Source: Tethya wilhelma | Lineage: Eukaryota > Porifera > Demospongiae > Tethyida > Tethyidae | Reading direction: 5' to 3' | NCBI GenBank assembly: GCA_964030475.1 | Contig: CAXIPT010000001.1 | Span: forward strand, 4,028,849-4,092,848 | DNA: 64,000 bases | Shown: in pieces, positions 37,701-50,500 of the stretch | How positions within the stretch are numbered: position 1 is the stretch's first letter | Layout: each line of letters begins with the position of its first letter | Made by a program: the position numbers and the translations under genes | Notes under the pieces: model-generated | What the model was told of the DNA's origin: nothing | Seen by the model: the letters and a program-made list of their open reading frames with translations, nothing else | Database searches by the model: none

Positions 37701-40700
37701 CAAGTATCTGAAGGAGTACACATCCATTGCATGTTGATTCACCACAGCTGGTTTTCATCTTGAGTGTTCATTGTCCCAGTATTATCACAGGGTCAACCCT
37801 ACATCCCCTGCACTATTGTATCACTCTGTCCTCCTATCATTCTGACTCTGTCTGTGTTGGCTGGGTTGCCATGGTGATTGTGGTGGTGGGGAAGATGCCC
37901 ACCTTGATCTAGAGATAGGTCTTCTCTTGATCACAGCTGTGCCTAACTACATGTGCATTATGTTTACTTTCTCTTTGCACAAGTGTGTACAAGGCTGTAG
38001 ATTTAAATTCTTGTGTTCAATCATAGAATGTACGGTTCAATTGTGACTCTGTCAGGAAATTCAGTTTTTTGTTTTTTTTTAAATTTTTTTTACTCAACCT
38101 CATCTTTGTTTTTATGTCATTGTACAGCTCTGTTGCCTGTTCAATTCCAACAAAATCTCACTGTTTCTTCGAGATGGGTTCTCCTGAGTTGGACAAACCC
38201 TCCTCAAACTCTTGAAGGGACCCACTTCACTGTCTATTACACCAAGCTTCTTTCAGGCCAGTCTCACATTGACCAAGACGGGTTGCATCATTGGTGGAGT
38301 GTTGAAGCTGAGGATATTTTGTGTATAAATATTACTGAACTCGATCCAGCAACTCCCTATGTGTTTCGTGTTGGCTATTCATCTGGGGAGCTGTTGAGTG
38401 AGTTGAGTACACTGTTGGAGCTTAAGACACTCGATGGTAAGTCCTTAATTTCATATGGCTGCATANTAGAGATAGGTCTTCTCTTGATCACAGCTGTGCC
38501 TAACTACATGTGCATTATGTTTACTTTCTCTTTGCACAAGTGTGTACAAGGCTGTAGATTTAAATTCTTGTGTTCAATCATAGAATGTACGGTTCAATTG
38601 TGACTCTGTCAGGAAATTCAGTTTTTTGTTTTTTTTTAAATTTTTTTTACTCAACCTCATCTTTGTTTTTATGTCATTGTACAGCTCTGTTGCCTGTTCA
38701 ATTCCAACAAAATCTCACTGTTTCTTCGAGATGGGTTCTCCTGAGTTGGACAAACCCTCCTCAAACTCTTGAAGGGACCCACTTCACTGTCTATTACACC
38801 AAGCTTCTTTCAGGCCAGTCTCACATTGACCAAGACGGGTTGCATCATTGGTGGAGTGTTGAAGCTGAGGATATTTTGTGTATAAATATTACTGAACTCG
38901 ATCCAGCAACTCCCTATGTGTTTCGTGTTGGCTATTCATCTGGGGAGCTGTTGAGTGAGTTGAGTACACTGTTGGAGCTTAAGACACTCGATGGTAAGTC
39001 CTTAATTTCATATGGCTGCATACTAGACCTTATTGACTGCAATGGCATGCATAATGGTACATCTACATGATTATTTTTGTGAGCATTCTTTGCTGTCTCT
39101 GGTCTGGTAGATGGTCTGGTCTAAAGCATTAATAAATTCATTACTAGGGGTGGAGACCAGTGGTGTTGTTTATCTGCTGATGCTAATTAGTTATCAGTGT
39201 CTACCTAGCCCCCTAATAATGTTATCCTGATAAGCAGAGATTGTGAGTGGATATCCACATCTAGCTAGTAGTATGTGTTGTGAGCCTGATAACCACAGGT
39301 CTCTTTGGTATGGGAGCTTGAAGTCTTATTAGGGCCCATTCTCATCAGATAGTTATATATCGGATTATCCGGAGAAAGAGGAAAGATTGCCATGAACCTC
39401 TTGTGTACTGGGTACCTGGCTACAGTTTGTACTCACCATTATCGGCAAGAATTACTTTAAGGCTCTATTTCCAGTGAATTCACACATCAGTTGCATCCCC
39501 TGCAAAAATACCGTAATTACAGGAAGTGCATGCAATGATTATGTAAATTTCATGTTTTTTTTTCCATCCTTATATATAGTGTCTACTTAATTAGCAGTTT
39601 TAGTTGTCTGTGGTTTTGTCATTGTGATGAAAGGGCTAGTCGTCTATATTTAACTTTCTGTTTGTAATGATCTTCTATAGTTGGTTTTCTTATGTTCTGT
39701 GTGGAGGTGGAGCAGCACAGGGTCCACCACAGAGTCACACACAGTAGATGAACTCCTGAGATCCAAGAAACCACCCCATAGTTAGTTCTGGGGGAGGTTA
39801 TATCCTCTGATATCATTGACCCAGCTTCTTCCTGCTGTCTGGAGCGACTATAGAGCACATAATAATATATTACGTGTATTTTGTTTGTGGTTAAATTTTC
39901 TCTGCGTGTATCCGTCTTTTTATGATGAAAGTTGATACAAGTAAACAGGAAGACTTCTCTCTCGTTTTGGTGCAATATTACAAGTGTGTGTACAGTTTTG
40001 TGTCTGGTTGTAGTCCGGTGGCTCTTACTGGTCACTGACATTGTGGTTTAGGAGGCCAACCTCAGTGTATCCGTCTTCATTCTTTTCTCTCTCTCAAAAA
40101 AATGTTCCTTCCATTTTAGGTGATGGTAGACCCAAGGCGTTGCCTAGTATGGTGTGGCTCACTTGAAAAACTCTGTTTTTATTAAGTTACTAATTTGCCT
40201 GGTGGCTTTGTTCCAAATGTTTCCTTCTAGCCTGCTTAGCACTGGCACTTTCAACGCATACCTATTAATAACAATGTAGTCACTGCACCATGTGCACCAG
40301 CTGGTCTCGGGTTAGGCCGGCCATAGACTAGTGTAGGGTGCTCCTGCATTCCACATTGCACATTGCTTATGGTGATTATTTTAATGGGTATATCGTGTAC
40401 ATGTATTTACTCATGACCAGTAGCAACTGTTTGTGCACTTAGCTTCATGTGATAGTAAATACCTTTCAATAAGAGGACCTGTAGTTATGTGTAGGTGGGT
40501 ACTGCACTAGTTAGCTATCGCAAGTGTAGCCTACAAAATTTGCATAGCTTTGAAAAGTGGGTCGTATTTAGTTCAAAACATTACACAGATTGTTATGGAT
40601 CTTCAGTTAACCTGTGAGTCTATGCATTAGATTTTGATTCCTTATGTACACATGTACATGGAACCAACAAGGGTGTCTGTGTTTCTCTACACATGTACCA

Positions 40701-41402
40701 CTTGACTACTTCTTTCCAACTGCAGTTGATTAGTTTTGGTACAGGTATGTGTGTAGCCATACATGCATGGACATGAATTTTAATTGCACTTGTACTGCAT
40801 TGGTCTGATAAATGTGCATAGCTGTGTTTTGAGGTTGCTGTATATAGCAAACAATGTAGTTTTACTGGCTGCATGGATGCAGTGTACAAAATTCCCTATC
40901 TGATTGTGTATTGTTTAGTAATGCAGCTCACCCTGCTTGTTTGGCATTGTAATTTGTTTTATTTCCCACATGCATGCTGAGGGAACATAACCTGGACATG
41001 TAGTGTCCTGTTCTGGACTATTCCAGTGTTGTTGATATACATGGGGGTAAAAAAAGGGGGACAGGCATGGATAAACATTGTAATTGATATGTTGGGCTTT
41101 GATCTGGTATATGAATGAAGTTGTGTGTGCTTGTATGTTATAGTGCAGTCCCTTTTCAGGTTCCTGTAAAATTCCTGTGACCATTTTATTCTTCTGGTCA
41201 GGAGTATGGCATGAAAGCCAGATCAATATGGTACTTACCTCACTATAAATTTTGCAACAATGTCAGAGGTAATGACAGCACGTATTTCTTGATGCTTATC
41301 TTCAGCTGTTCTTAGACAAGCCGTTGCCATGTGAACTCCATGAAAAGGAGCCTCTTTGAAGAGTCATGCACTTTGCATGGCTGCTAGATAAGCTTGTGTA
41401 CA

Positions 41403-41441
<39 letters not shown>

Positions 41442-43346
41442 CAGTTGCTTTCAACATCCACTAGTCTGCTGATCTCTGTTCAGACTAATGTGCATGATGA
41501 GTACATGAGAGTTGCAGACCAAAAGTACATATATGCATTTCTCAAGTACATGCTCAATAGTAAATATTATGTGTATATTTCTAGCTGGGTTTCAATTTAA
41601 AAACAGCCCACTCAAATTCCCCCTTACACATGGCCCTATTCTGTGAGTGGCCCCTGAGGGAGGCCCATAATGGTGGCTGGTTCCATCCTCAGATGATGTA
41701 GTCTTGGTGAAGCTAATTGCAGACTTTTCATCTCTAAGGAACAATCTGTGTGTTTGCACCACTTCTGGCTTCCTATTCAAAGCTGTTTTCCTAAGCTGGC
41801 AATTGGGTTGGGTCTCTTTATCTGCCAGACACACCAAGTAGGAAACCTGTCTAAGGCCTGTGGAAACCATTATTCAAACCAGAGCTGCAGCTACTTGTGT
41901 TACAAATGCTGTACTTCAATGGGTTCTGGAGGTATTTGTGGGAAAATGTGTAAGTAATTAGTGCACACACTTGTAGTTGTGATTACAGCTAAGGAAGTTT
42001 TAATAGGACAGTGTTGGTTGAAATCATTGTTTTACAGACACTAAATTAAAGGAACCTCACATGTGCACAAGATGACTGACATTCTGATCTAATAGGCACT
42101 CACTCACTCACTCACTCACACACACACAGAAAGAGAGAGAGAGTTATGAGCTGGTGGTTAAGTTTAAACTGAAGCCAATAGGTTTTCATCCTTATATGAC
42201 GCAGTCTACTTGAATCATCATTTGTTGACGTTTCATCTTTAGTATGATAGATATATATACTGTTGAGAAATCTGGTTGTTGTAGTAATGTCACCTGAGAA
42301 ACTTCCACCTAAACAGCTGTATCCTTGCTATTGGCTACAATTGTAGTAAGTATCCTTTCTATGGTTGGCCTCAAGGGATGCTTCAATTAAGGATGTTAGC
42401 CATTCATAGGACTACAGGTCTGTATGCCAGTCTGCACTGCAGGATATACTGGAAGAGTGTAGTACTAGACTACAACTCATCCATGTTTAATTGAGCTAGC
42501 GGGACCATTCATGGTTTCACTGCTTGTAGAGAAGCATGTAATGGAGATCAGGAAAAAACATGCTATCAATTAGTAGTTCATTCAGATGGATCGGTTTGCT
42601 GAACACTCCCCAGTGTCGTTGCTCTGGAGGAGGCTCTAAGGAGTGGATGGAGGGGAGGACATGTACCTACATGTGCCTACATGTATGCATTAGGTAAAAG
42701 CTATCCCCTAAAATGGGTGTTCTGGTAGAATTTTTTTTGTTCCGTAGAACATGCTGATGCACTTTTCCGACAGCTAACTCTAAGCCAAGTTGCATTATCA
42801 CTGAACCACATTATAGTGTAGTGAATTACTTACACAGTGTATATGTGCACTCCTCTGCCAGGGTGTGTTTGGGTGTGCTTTTTTTCAAATCTGTTCTAGT
42901 TTTGTTTGTAATCAACCTTAAGTACTTTGCTTCGGCTTAACGTCTTGTAATTGGCTGAGCTTGCACAAGCTTTCCCCTACAACCGACTTGGAGGAGACAT
43001 GTATTACGCACACACACAGATTCATTCACACGCATATTCTTACACAATGTAAGTATGATAAATTGACATAGTATATATTGCAGCAATGTACATGAGCATA
43101 CAATTGTGTATAAATTGTGTTTGTTGGATTCCACAACGAACTAAGTAGCAATGCTAGATGTACCGTTGTTGAGCGTAACATTTCCACGTTTACCTTGCTG
43201 TCGTTTTGTTTATTGATACCACAAAAATGTGTACATTTTAAACTATAAATTTCCTATCTCCAGTTGTTAGTATGTATTTGTCTCGTTTCCTAACCTGTCT
43301 CAGATGTGTCCATTAATTCCACTTGTGTTTTTGAGCAAGTGTGAAC

Positions 43347-43384
<38 letters not shown>

Positions 43385-46300
43385 CAAGTGTCTGTTTTGT
43401 AGCCATGATGATGATAGCGGTGATGTGTACGTGGGCACATAATCAATTTAACACATCACTATGTGTGCAATGTGTACCAGATCATTTCTAGCATTCCTAA
43501 CCATATTACTGTGATCTCCTCCCTTTGATAGTTCAAGACATACCGCAACACTCTACATAATTTTACTAGACAGATGCAAGCATCTATGGGGCGAGCCTGA
43601 GCGCATACAGTTTGTAAGACCACAGCACTGAGATTGGGAAGACAGTACATCGATGCTAAGCATAGATAGTAGAAATTGGCTTGAAATTTCTGAGCGAAAC
43701 CTAAAAGTAGTTTTCTAATTTGACGATCCGATTATTACAAGTCAGTGTTTTGTTTTCTTTCGCGACGATCCAGTCCTGATGGCTAGATCATGCATGCATG
43801 GTGCAACTTGAGCAGAGTACGCAAGCGTGCAGTGTGCTAGCTGGATCGTAGAGCACTAAGCGAAGTTTATGTATCGACTCCGACTCTTTCTTGGGCAAGA
43901 CGAGCGCGCTGTTTCCCTCGGGCGTCGCTGCTGTTGACGACTCAACTGAATCATTTCGTCTACACCTTGAAGTCTCTTTTCTTGGTCATCAGGCGTTTCC
44001 CTAGCTATGCGTTCTCTGTACAGTTCTCTTCGCCGTGCAAGGCATTTTCTTCATTATCTATGATCAACAGACCATAGATATTTATTATACACTACGTAAC
44101 CAGACTTAGCAAATCATTGCACAATCAATTTCAATATTACAACAGTGCTTTCGAATAATTTGAATATACGGAAAGTGTCCACCGTGTACAAACAAGCAAA
44201 CAGAAATTTCATCGTTTACAAGACTATGTGGGGCTCGCTCAGGCTCGCCCCAATTATTATGATTCACAAATTTTTTCCCTCTTTCCACTAGTACTCACAT
44301 TTTGACGTTTGGAGCTCAAAAAAGGGAAAAAAGGAGATATCGTATATCACTTGTTTTTTTCTTTTGAACAGTGTGTGCAGGTCAGTGTAGAGAGTGCATG
44401 GCCATTGCACACTTTAGTGCAGGTGTCATGACTCGTATGCTCATAAAAGGTTGCACTCACTCACTCACTCACACAAAATGTACATCCGTATCTTNGCATA
44501 ATGACAAGACAAGGAACGTACTTGTAGGGGGATTGTGTTTGTCCTCTGTACTTCAAACACTCACAGGAGATTCCTAATTTTCATCGTAGGAGCGTGTGTG
44601 CATGTTTTTTTTTCCTGGGAACCTAGCGTGTGTGTGACCCTGTTGTTCTTTGTAGCTACTATAATAGCCATTATCATCTTCAAAGAGTGTGTCGTTACAC
44701 AAAGAGTGAGTTTACCAACCTCTTTTGAGAGAGTCATCACTTATCTCTAGCATCTCTTATTCCCTTTGTAGCTGAGCACCACCTTCTCTCCCACATTGCA
44801 AATTGCTCCCAGGTACTTATCATTACTCAATTAGTCCATTTTAAGTAAACATTGCTGCTATAGCTGAGTATGAGTCATGGTTGGTTTTTTGGTAAGAGAT
44901 TAGTTTTTTTTTCCTTTGTGGTGACTGGGTTAGTACAAATTGGAAGAATTGTTAAGTAGGTTTTCATGTATGCTTTAGTCAATAGGAGTGCTTGGCATTG
45001 GATATCCAGCTGCAGAGATCATGTGTGAAGGTCGTGTTACTAAAAACCATAGCCATTATTATCTGTTGTTTGAGTTTCTAACCAGCTGTGCTCTATCTAT
45101 CCATGTATTTTGCTTGTACCACAATAAAGATGCATGTATTATTATTATTGAGTTTAGTGTGAGCTCACACTGTGGAACCCTATTGTGTTTAGCTAGCGGG
45201 CTCATTGTGGATGGATTTGTGAAAATGTTGCATATAACATTCTCTTCCAGGTTGTGTTTTAGACATACGGAGAGGAGGGGAATTTACAGGAGATGGTGTC
45301 TAGAGTAGAAATTGAGCCACTATTCTGTAGTGGTGCTTCCCGCCTTGTATTAGGTTGTACTCGTGTGCTTTCTGGATGGAAGTCAGCATGGTACTGAGGT
45401 CTACCATTTCTATTTGTGGGATCCTGTGTATTAGTAATCTCAAAGACAAAGATGTGGGCACTGATATCCTTTAGTTTCAGACACTAGCTCCACTAAAAAT
45501 ATCTTTTCTAGTCAACCACATTTCCTCAGATTGTTCTGGACAATTGGCTGTTTACTTTGTAACCTTGCTTACTGCACCCACTCATTGTGTTGTTTAGGAT
45601 GTGACTCTGTTTTACTGTGGATGGGATTCAGTATTTCCTGTGTGTGTAGTGGAAGTTGAGGTGAAGGTATTTTTGATTGTTTTGCTTCCAGATATATCTT
45701 GTTATGCTTGTGAGGCACTCTCGTCAACTGAATTGCTGTTGAAATGGAAGGTTGGTAAAGACATTGGACCAGTGTGTCCCTCTGCTAATGTACTATGTGC
45801 CTTTATAATCTCTCCAGTATTTTGGACCCAACGAAACCACCTCTGCCAAAGTGTTTATCTCTGAGCTTCCTGACTGGAAATTAATTACGGAAATCAAAGT
45901 AATACAGAAATGACAACATAATGCACTCGTCCACAACGAATCGTGTCTATCAATGCTTAGGTGAATGCAAGTGGAGATTTTCAGTACACAGTGTCTGAAC
46001 TGAGCCCGTGGTCCTCTCACATCTTCAGTCTGAATGCTTCGGTAGTATATGACCAGTGTCCCTTAGTGGACTGTAGGACTGAGGAGGCTGGTGAGCATGA
46101 GTGTGTGTACGGACTCTTATATTATGTGTGTATGTGTCTATCAGTGCATACATGTAGCTGTAGGTGGTTTTGTACAACGTCATGCACGTCTATGTATGTG
46201 CATACGTAAACGCATGTAAATGTACATGTGTATCTGCACATGTGTATCGAGCATAATTATTGTTGTAGATCACAGATCAAGAATCATCTCTCTGAGCAAC

Positions 46301-46843
46301 CCTATCCTCTTGTGAATGTATTTTTAGCCTTCGCTCACAAACACTCCTGCAGAGAGCACTCACTCTAGGCTCGTCACGTAGGCCTTGTTCGTGAGCAGCT
46401 TGTTTACTGTGTCCACAATTCTCGGTCATCCCAAGAATGCCTTGTGCAGATACCACACTCTGTAGGATAGCCCGGTGGATTGGGTCATTAGCTGGAGCTT
46501 GTTCGCCATTTGTATATTAGGCATAGTTGAATGGTCTCTGAAGGACTCACATCAAACACACGGTGTAATTAAACAGTTAGGTCCACCTCTTCTCTCCCAG
46601 CCCTCTCCCACACCATCGCTGATCTTCATAAACAACTGCATTATGCCGATTAATAATTTAAGAGGAACGTTGTGTGGAGTTGTTATAAGACTACATGGTT
46701 ATGGGTAATTATCTTTATAATTTAATCAGTATTAGTATAATAGTACAAGTAGTGTGGTAGAGAATTTAATTTGATGTGACAGTACCGTGTGTGTGTGTGT
46801 GTGTGGAGGTGTGGAGGAGGAGGAGAGGAAATGTGAGTGTGGC

Positions 46844-46930
<87 letters not shown>

Positions 46931-47023
46931 NTATACTAAAATTTAATTATAATTTCACACAGTGGCCATAATTATGACTTGGTCTTTTGGTGACCATTAC
47001 CAAACTTTGCAGACATATGCATG

Positions 47024-47056
<33 letters not shown>

Positions 47057-47534
47057 GTATGTGTGTGTATGCACGCGCATAATAATTCTAAAGTGTCTTT
47101 GTATAGTCTACTCTACATGACATGGAAGTGGTTTGGTAGTAGGGGGGGACAGTGGTTTTATATCAGGTCTCAAGCACTGCTCGGTTGCCATAGTGACTGC
47201 GGGAGATCTGTTTTGAAACTGATACCGGTACAAAATTCCTCAGCAATTATTGAATTAAGCGTATGGTTTGTATGTGAAATGGTGTGTATAACCACAGAAT
47301 GGCTAGAGTCTTTCTTGTTCCGGGGGTAATTGACCATTTAGTAATTTTTTTTCGACGTCCCATTTCCTTGGTGATTATTTATTTGTCGTAGCTCCGTGCT
47401 CTTTTGTTGTGTGGCTGAGCTAAAATGGTTTGCCTCTTGGAAACCGCTTAAGAGAATTACAATCAGCTCCATTTTTGGTCATATGTTTACTTAGACTGAG
47501 TTATACTTATTAGTTGTGTAATGCCGGGATGTTG

Positions 47535-47574
<40 letters not shown>

Positions 47575-50500
47575 GCCATTAGGACCAATATTATTAGATT
47601 GTAAAAATGATTAAAATTTTTATTTCTGTTCCTCTTAGTATTCTCCCTTCCTAATTGGTCAGACAGTGTACACCACTCCTCAGTCATGGTATAGTAGAGA
47701 GTGTTTCCCCTCTGTGGATTTCTTTCTGTAGCATACATGTAGTGTTTGTAGTTACTGACTCCACTCTACATGCTCTCCTAACTAGTGGCCAAAATAATTA
47801 TACCCTCTTTTTTTCTATTTTAGTGGGCCTACATTTTTGTGAACATCATGCCATGCATGAGGTTACTTGTACATGCTCAAATGAAGTCCCCTTTCTACAG
47901 CTGTATCACTCACACACACACACTGGGAAGATGTGTAGCATCTCCTGCATGATGAACTCTTTTTTGTTTCCGAAGATCGTTTCCCAAATAGGGAGGACAA
48001 AAACAATCTTTCTTGCCTCTTGGTGAATGTACAGAAATATAACCCTATGGTTTGTATGTAGTGGTTAGTATTGTGCATTGCAATAGTGTGATATAGGCTA
48101 TAGTTTCTGTACGTGTCGCAGTTCATCACACCTACAGTCCAATAATTAGGCCACTGTGATGGCAAATTGATCCTATTAGTTGAAACACGCTCTAATGCCT
48201 TAGGCTTAATCATCCAGATCATTTGATGCGGCCACTCACTACAACCGCAGTACATGGTGACTAACTCTTATAAAGAAACACTGCCTGTTGACAGCAGATC
48301 GTACATGGAGCCGTACACAGTGTAATAATCTCAAGCCATATAGAACCTCACAAGTCTCTGTTGTCTATACGCTGTTGCGTGTGATAGGCGTAATGATGTG
48401 TCCATTATCTAGTCAACCGTTGCTTAGTGATGCATTGCATGCATGATGTAATGTATTTTTTCCCCCCTCATTGTACTTGTGGAGAGCTTGAATCTCTTTG
48501 TGGATATTCTGGTATGTAGGCTACATGCATTCTTGGTTTCACAGTGAAAGGGTTCTTTTGATAGTGCTCGGTGATGGAGGAGAAGCTGCTGCTTGTAACA
48601 TGTGTCCATGTGGGGGCACTTATCTCTGGAGGCAGCTTATCTAATCTACTTTTGACGTGTGGGATGTGTTTTGAATTTTCATTCAAACTCCTCTTTCTGC
48701 TGCCAAAAGGATTGTTTTTAGTTGCATACTTGGTGAAACGTGATAGCGCTTCTAATGGACCATTGCACACAGGAAAAAAAACTCAAACCTGACCACAAGG
48801 AATGAGCTTAGAACAAAGAGATATAGCTGTGCTTCCTAAAAGACACATGTGCACAGAATACAGTTGAGGAAGATCAAATGATAAAATGAACCTATGTAGT
48901 GGTTTTCTTCTTCCCTCTATATCCCATTCTGTCGTGGGTGGTATACAGAACTATGCTACTTTACCTACACAATAATCGTACATGCATACTAGATGTTGCA
49001 CACACTTTTAGTGTACCTATGAATGTTGGCCTACATACAATTCATGCATATTCACACTTCAGCCACCAAGCAAACATAGTGTTAGAGCTGTGGTTTTGGG
49101 CTGTGCAAGCTTAGCTGAAGGGCATGGTTCACTGAGTCAATGCAACTTGGCTCCTTTTCAAGGGAGGTGTTACTCTCACATATTGCCAGCTATTATGCCC
49201 ATGGTGGGGTGCATATAATGGGCACTGATACTATGCATAAATTGATGGTTTAAATCTGATCAACTTAAGCGCCATTATGGTTTGACTCACCCTTGGAGGT
49301 GCAGCTCTGAGGTAAATATCTGTGGTCACATTACCTAATTGCAAATTACTCTTGCTGTCTCTAACGTCCATTACTATTAGATCCGTTTCCATGAATCTCT
49401 GTGATAGTGTATGTAATATGATGCAGCCTTTTTTTGTTTACAACTGAGACTGGGATGTGTATATGGGTTAGCTTTCATGCATCTCTTTCCCTATTTTTGT
49501 GGTTCTAAAAATGTCACAAGTTAACTTCACTGTTACAAGAGATGAGGTATGAGGTGTCCATCCTTCTCTTCGATGGTGGTGTCCTACTTCCTGGGGCTGA
49601 ACTTTGCCATCGAAGCCCAACTGTTTGAGTTCACCATTACAGTCCTGCATTATTGTACAAGCTAGTCTTGTAGTACAATTTTTGCGGGCTCTTCGAGTGA
49701 CCGGTAGGAACAGTAGTCATAGCAGCACTGTGTGTATATTGGCGCGTGGGAGTGGGTTGTGTGTGTGTCTGTGTGAAGGCTCGGGAACACTTGGTATGAT
49801 GCATCAAGATTAATGCTTGAAAATACTTTGGTGTTTGGCTTGGCCAAAGAATTTTAAAAGGCTGGTTTTCAGAGCATATGGTCTGCACAGGAAGAATCAG
49901 AGCATCAGAATGCAGTCTGGCATTTTACTGTTAATGGGTGTTTACCACAATAATGAAGTCAGTAGGATGGAGGTAAAACCAGAACTATGAGTCTATCAAG
50001 TGGACCGGGTTTGGCATTCGAATGGACCATTTAGGCTGAGCGTTTCTCATTGTAGTGGCTAATTATCCTCCGACCACCATCTGTTTGTGTGCATACCACC
50101 GATGGGATTTTGAGAGGTATACACAGAAATTTCTGTGATCGAAAAACGTCTAAGCGGATATTCTTATTGCATTATGATATGAGACTGCTTGTTACGTATT
50201 ACCTTTGGTAGTGTACAATTTGTCTCGCTGATTGTGCACTTGTATGTGTGTTGTGCATGTGATGTGCTGGTGAATGAACTGTCGTAATGTGCAGAGCAAA
50301 TTGCAAAGTGCTAGTTAGCTTGTACTCTAAGGATTCTACATGCGTCCCCATTTTGAGATGCAGCACAATGTATGCTGTGTTTTCGTTTGAAAAAAAAGAG
50401 AGCGCTACATCTTTCAACTACATGGCATATGTACGACTACATGTCAAGAACAGAAAGCGTACATGCACGTGTAGATTTCTTGTGACATAAGTGCATTATG

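Noticed and set aside
41592..41870. 92-residue minus-strand frame
   Set aside because: No recognisable family, no signal or motif, no splice or promoter context, and it lies in a large intron; left as chance.
46848..46930. Cys-Val and His-Thr repeat proteins in TG/CA runs (also at 41408, 54346, 55302 and 56690)
   Set aside because: Translations of microsatellites, not genes.
48468..48770. 100-residue minus-strand frame and the 73-residue plus-strand frame opposite it
   Set aside because: Neither has homology that I recognise and both lack convincing flanking signals.
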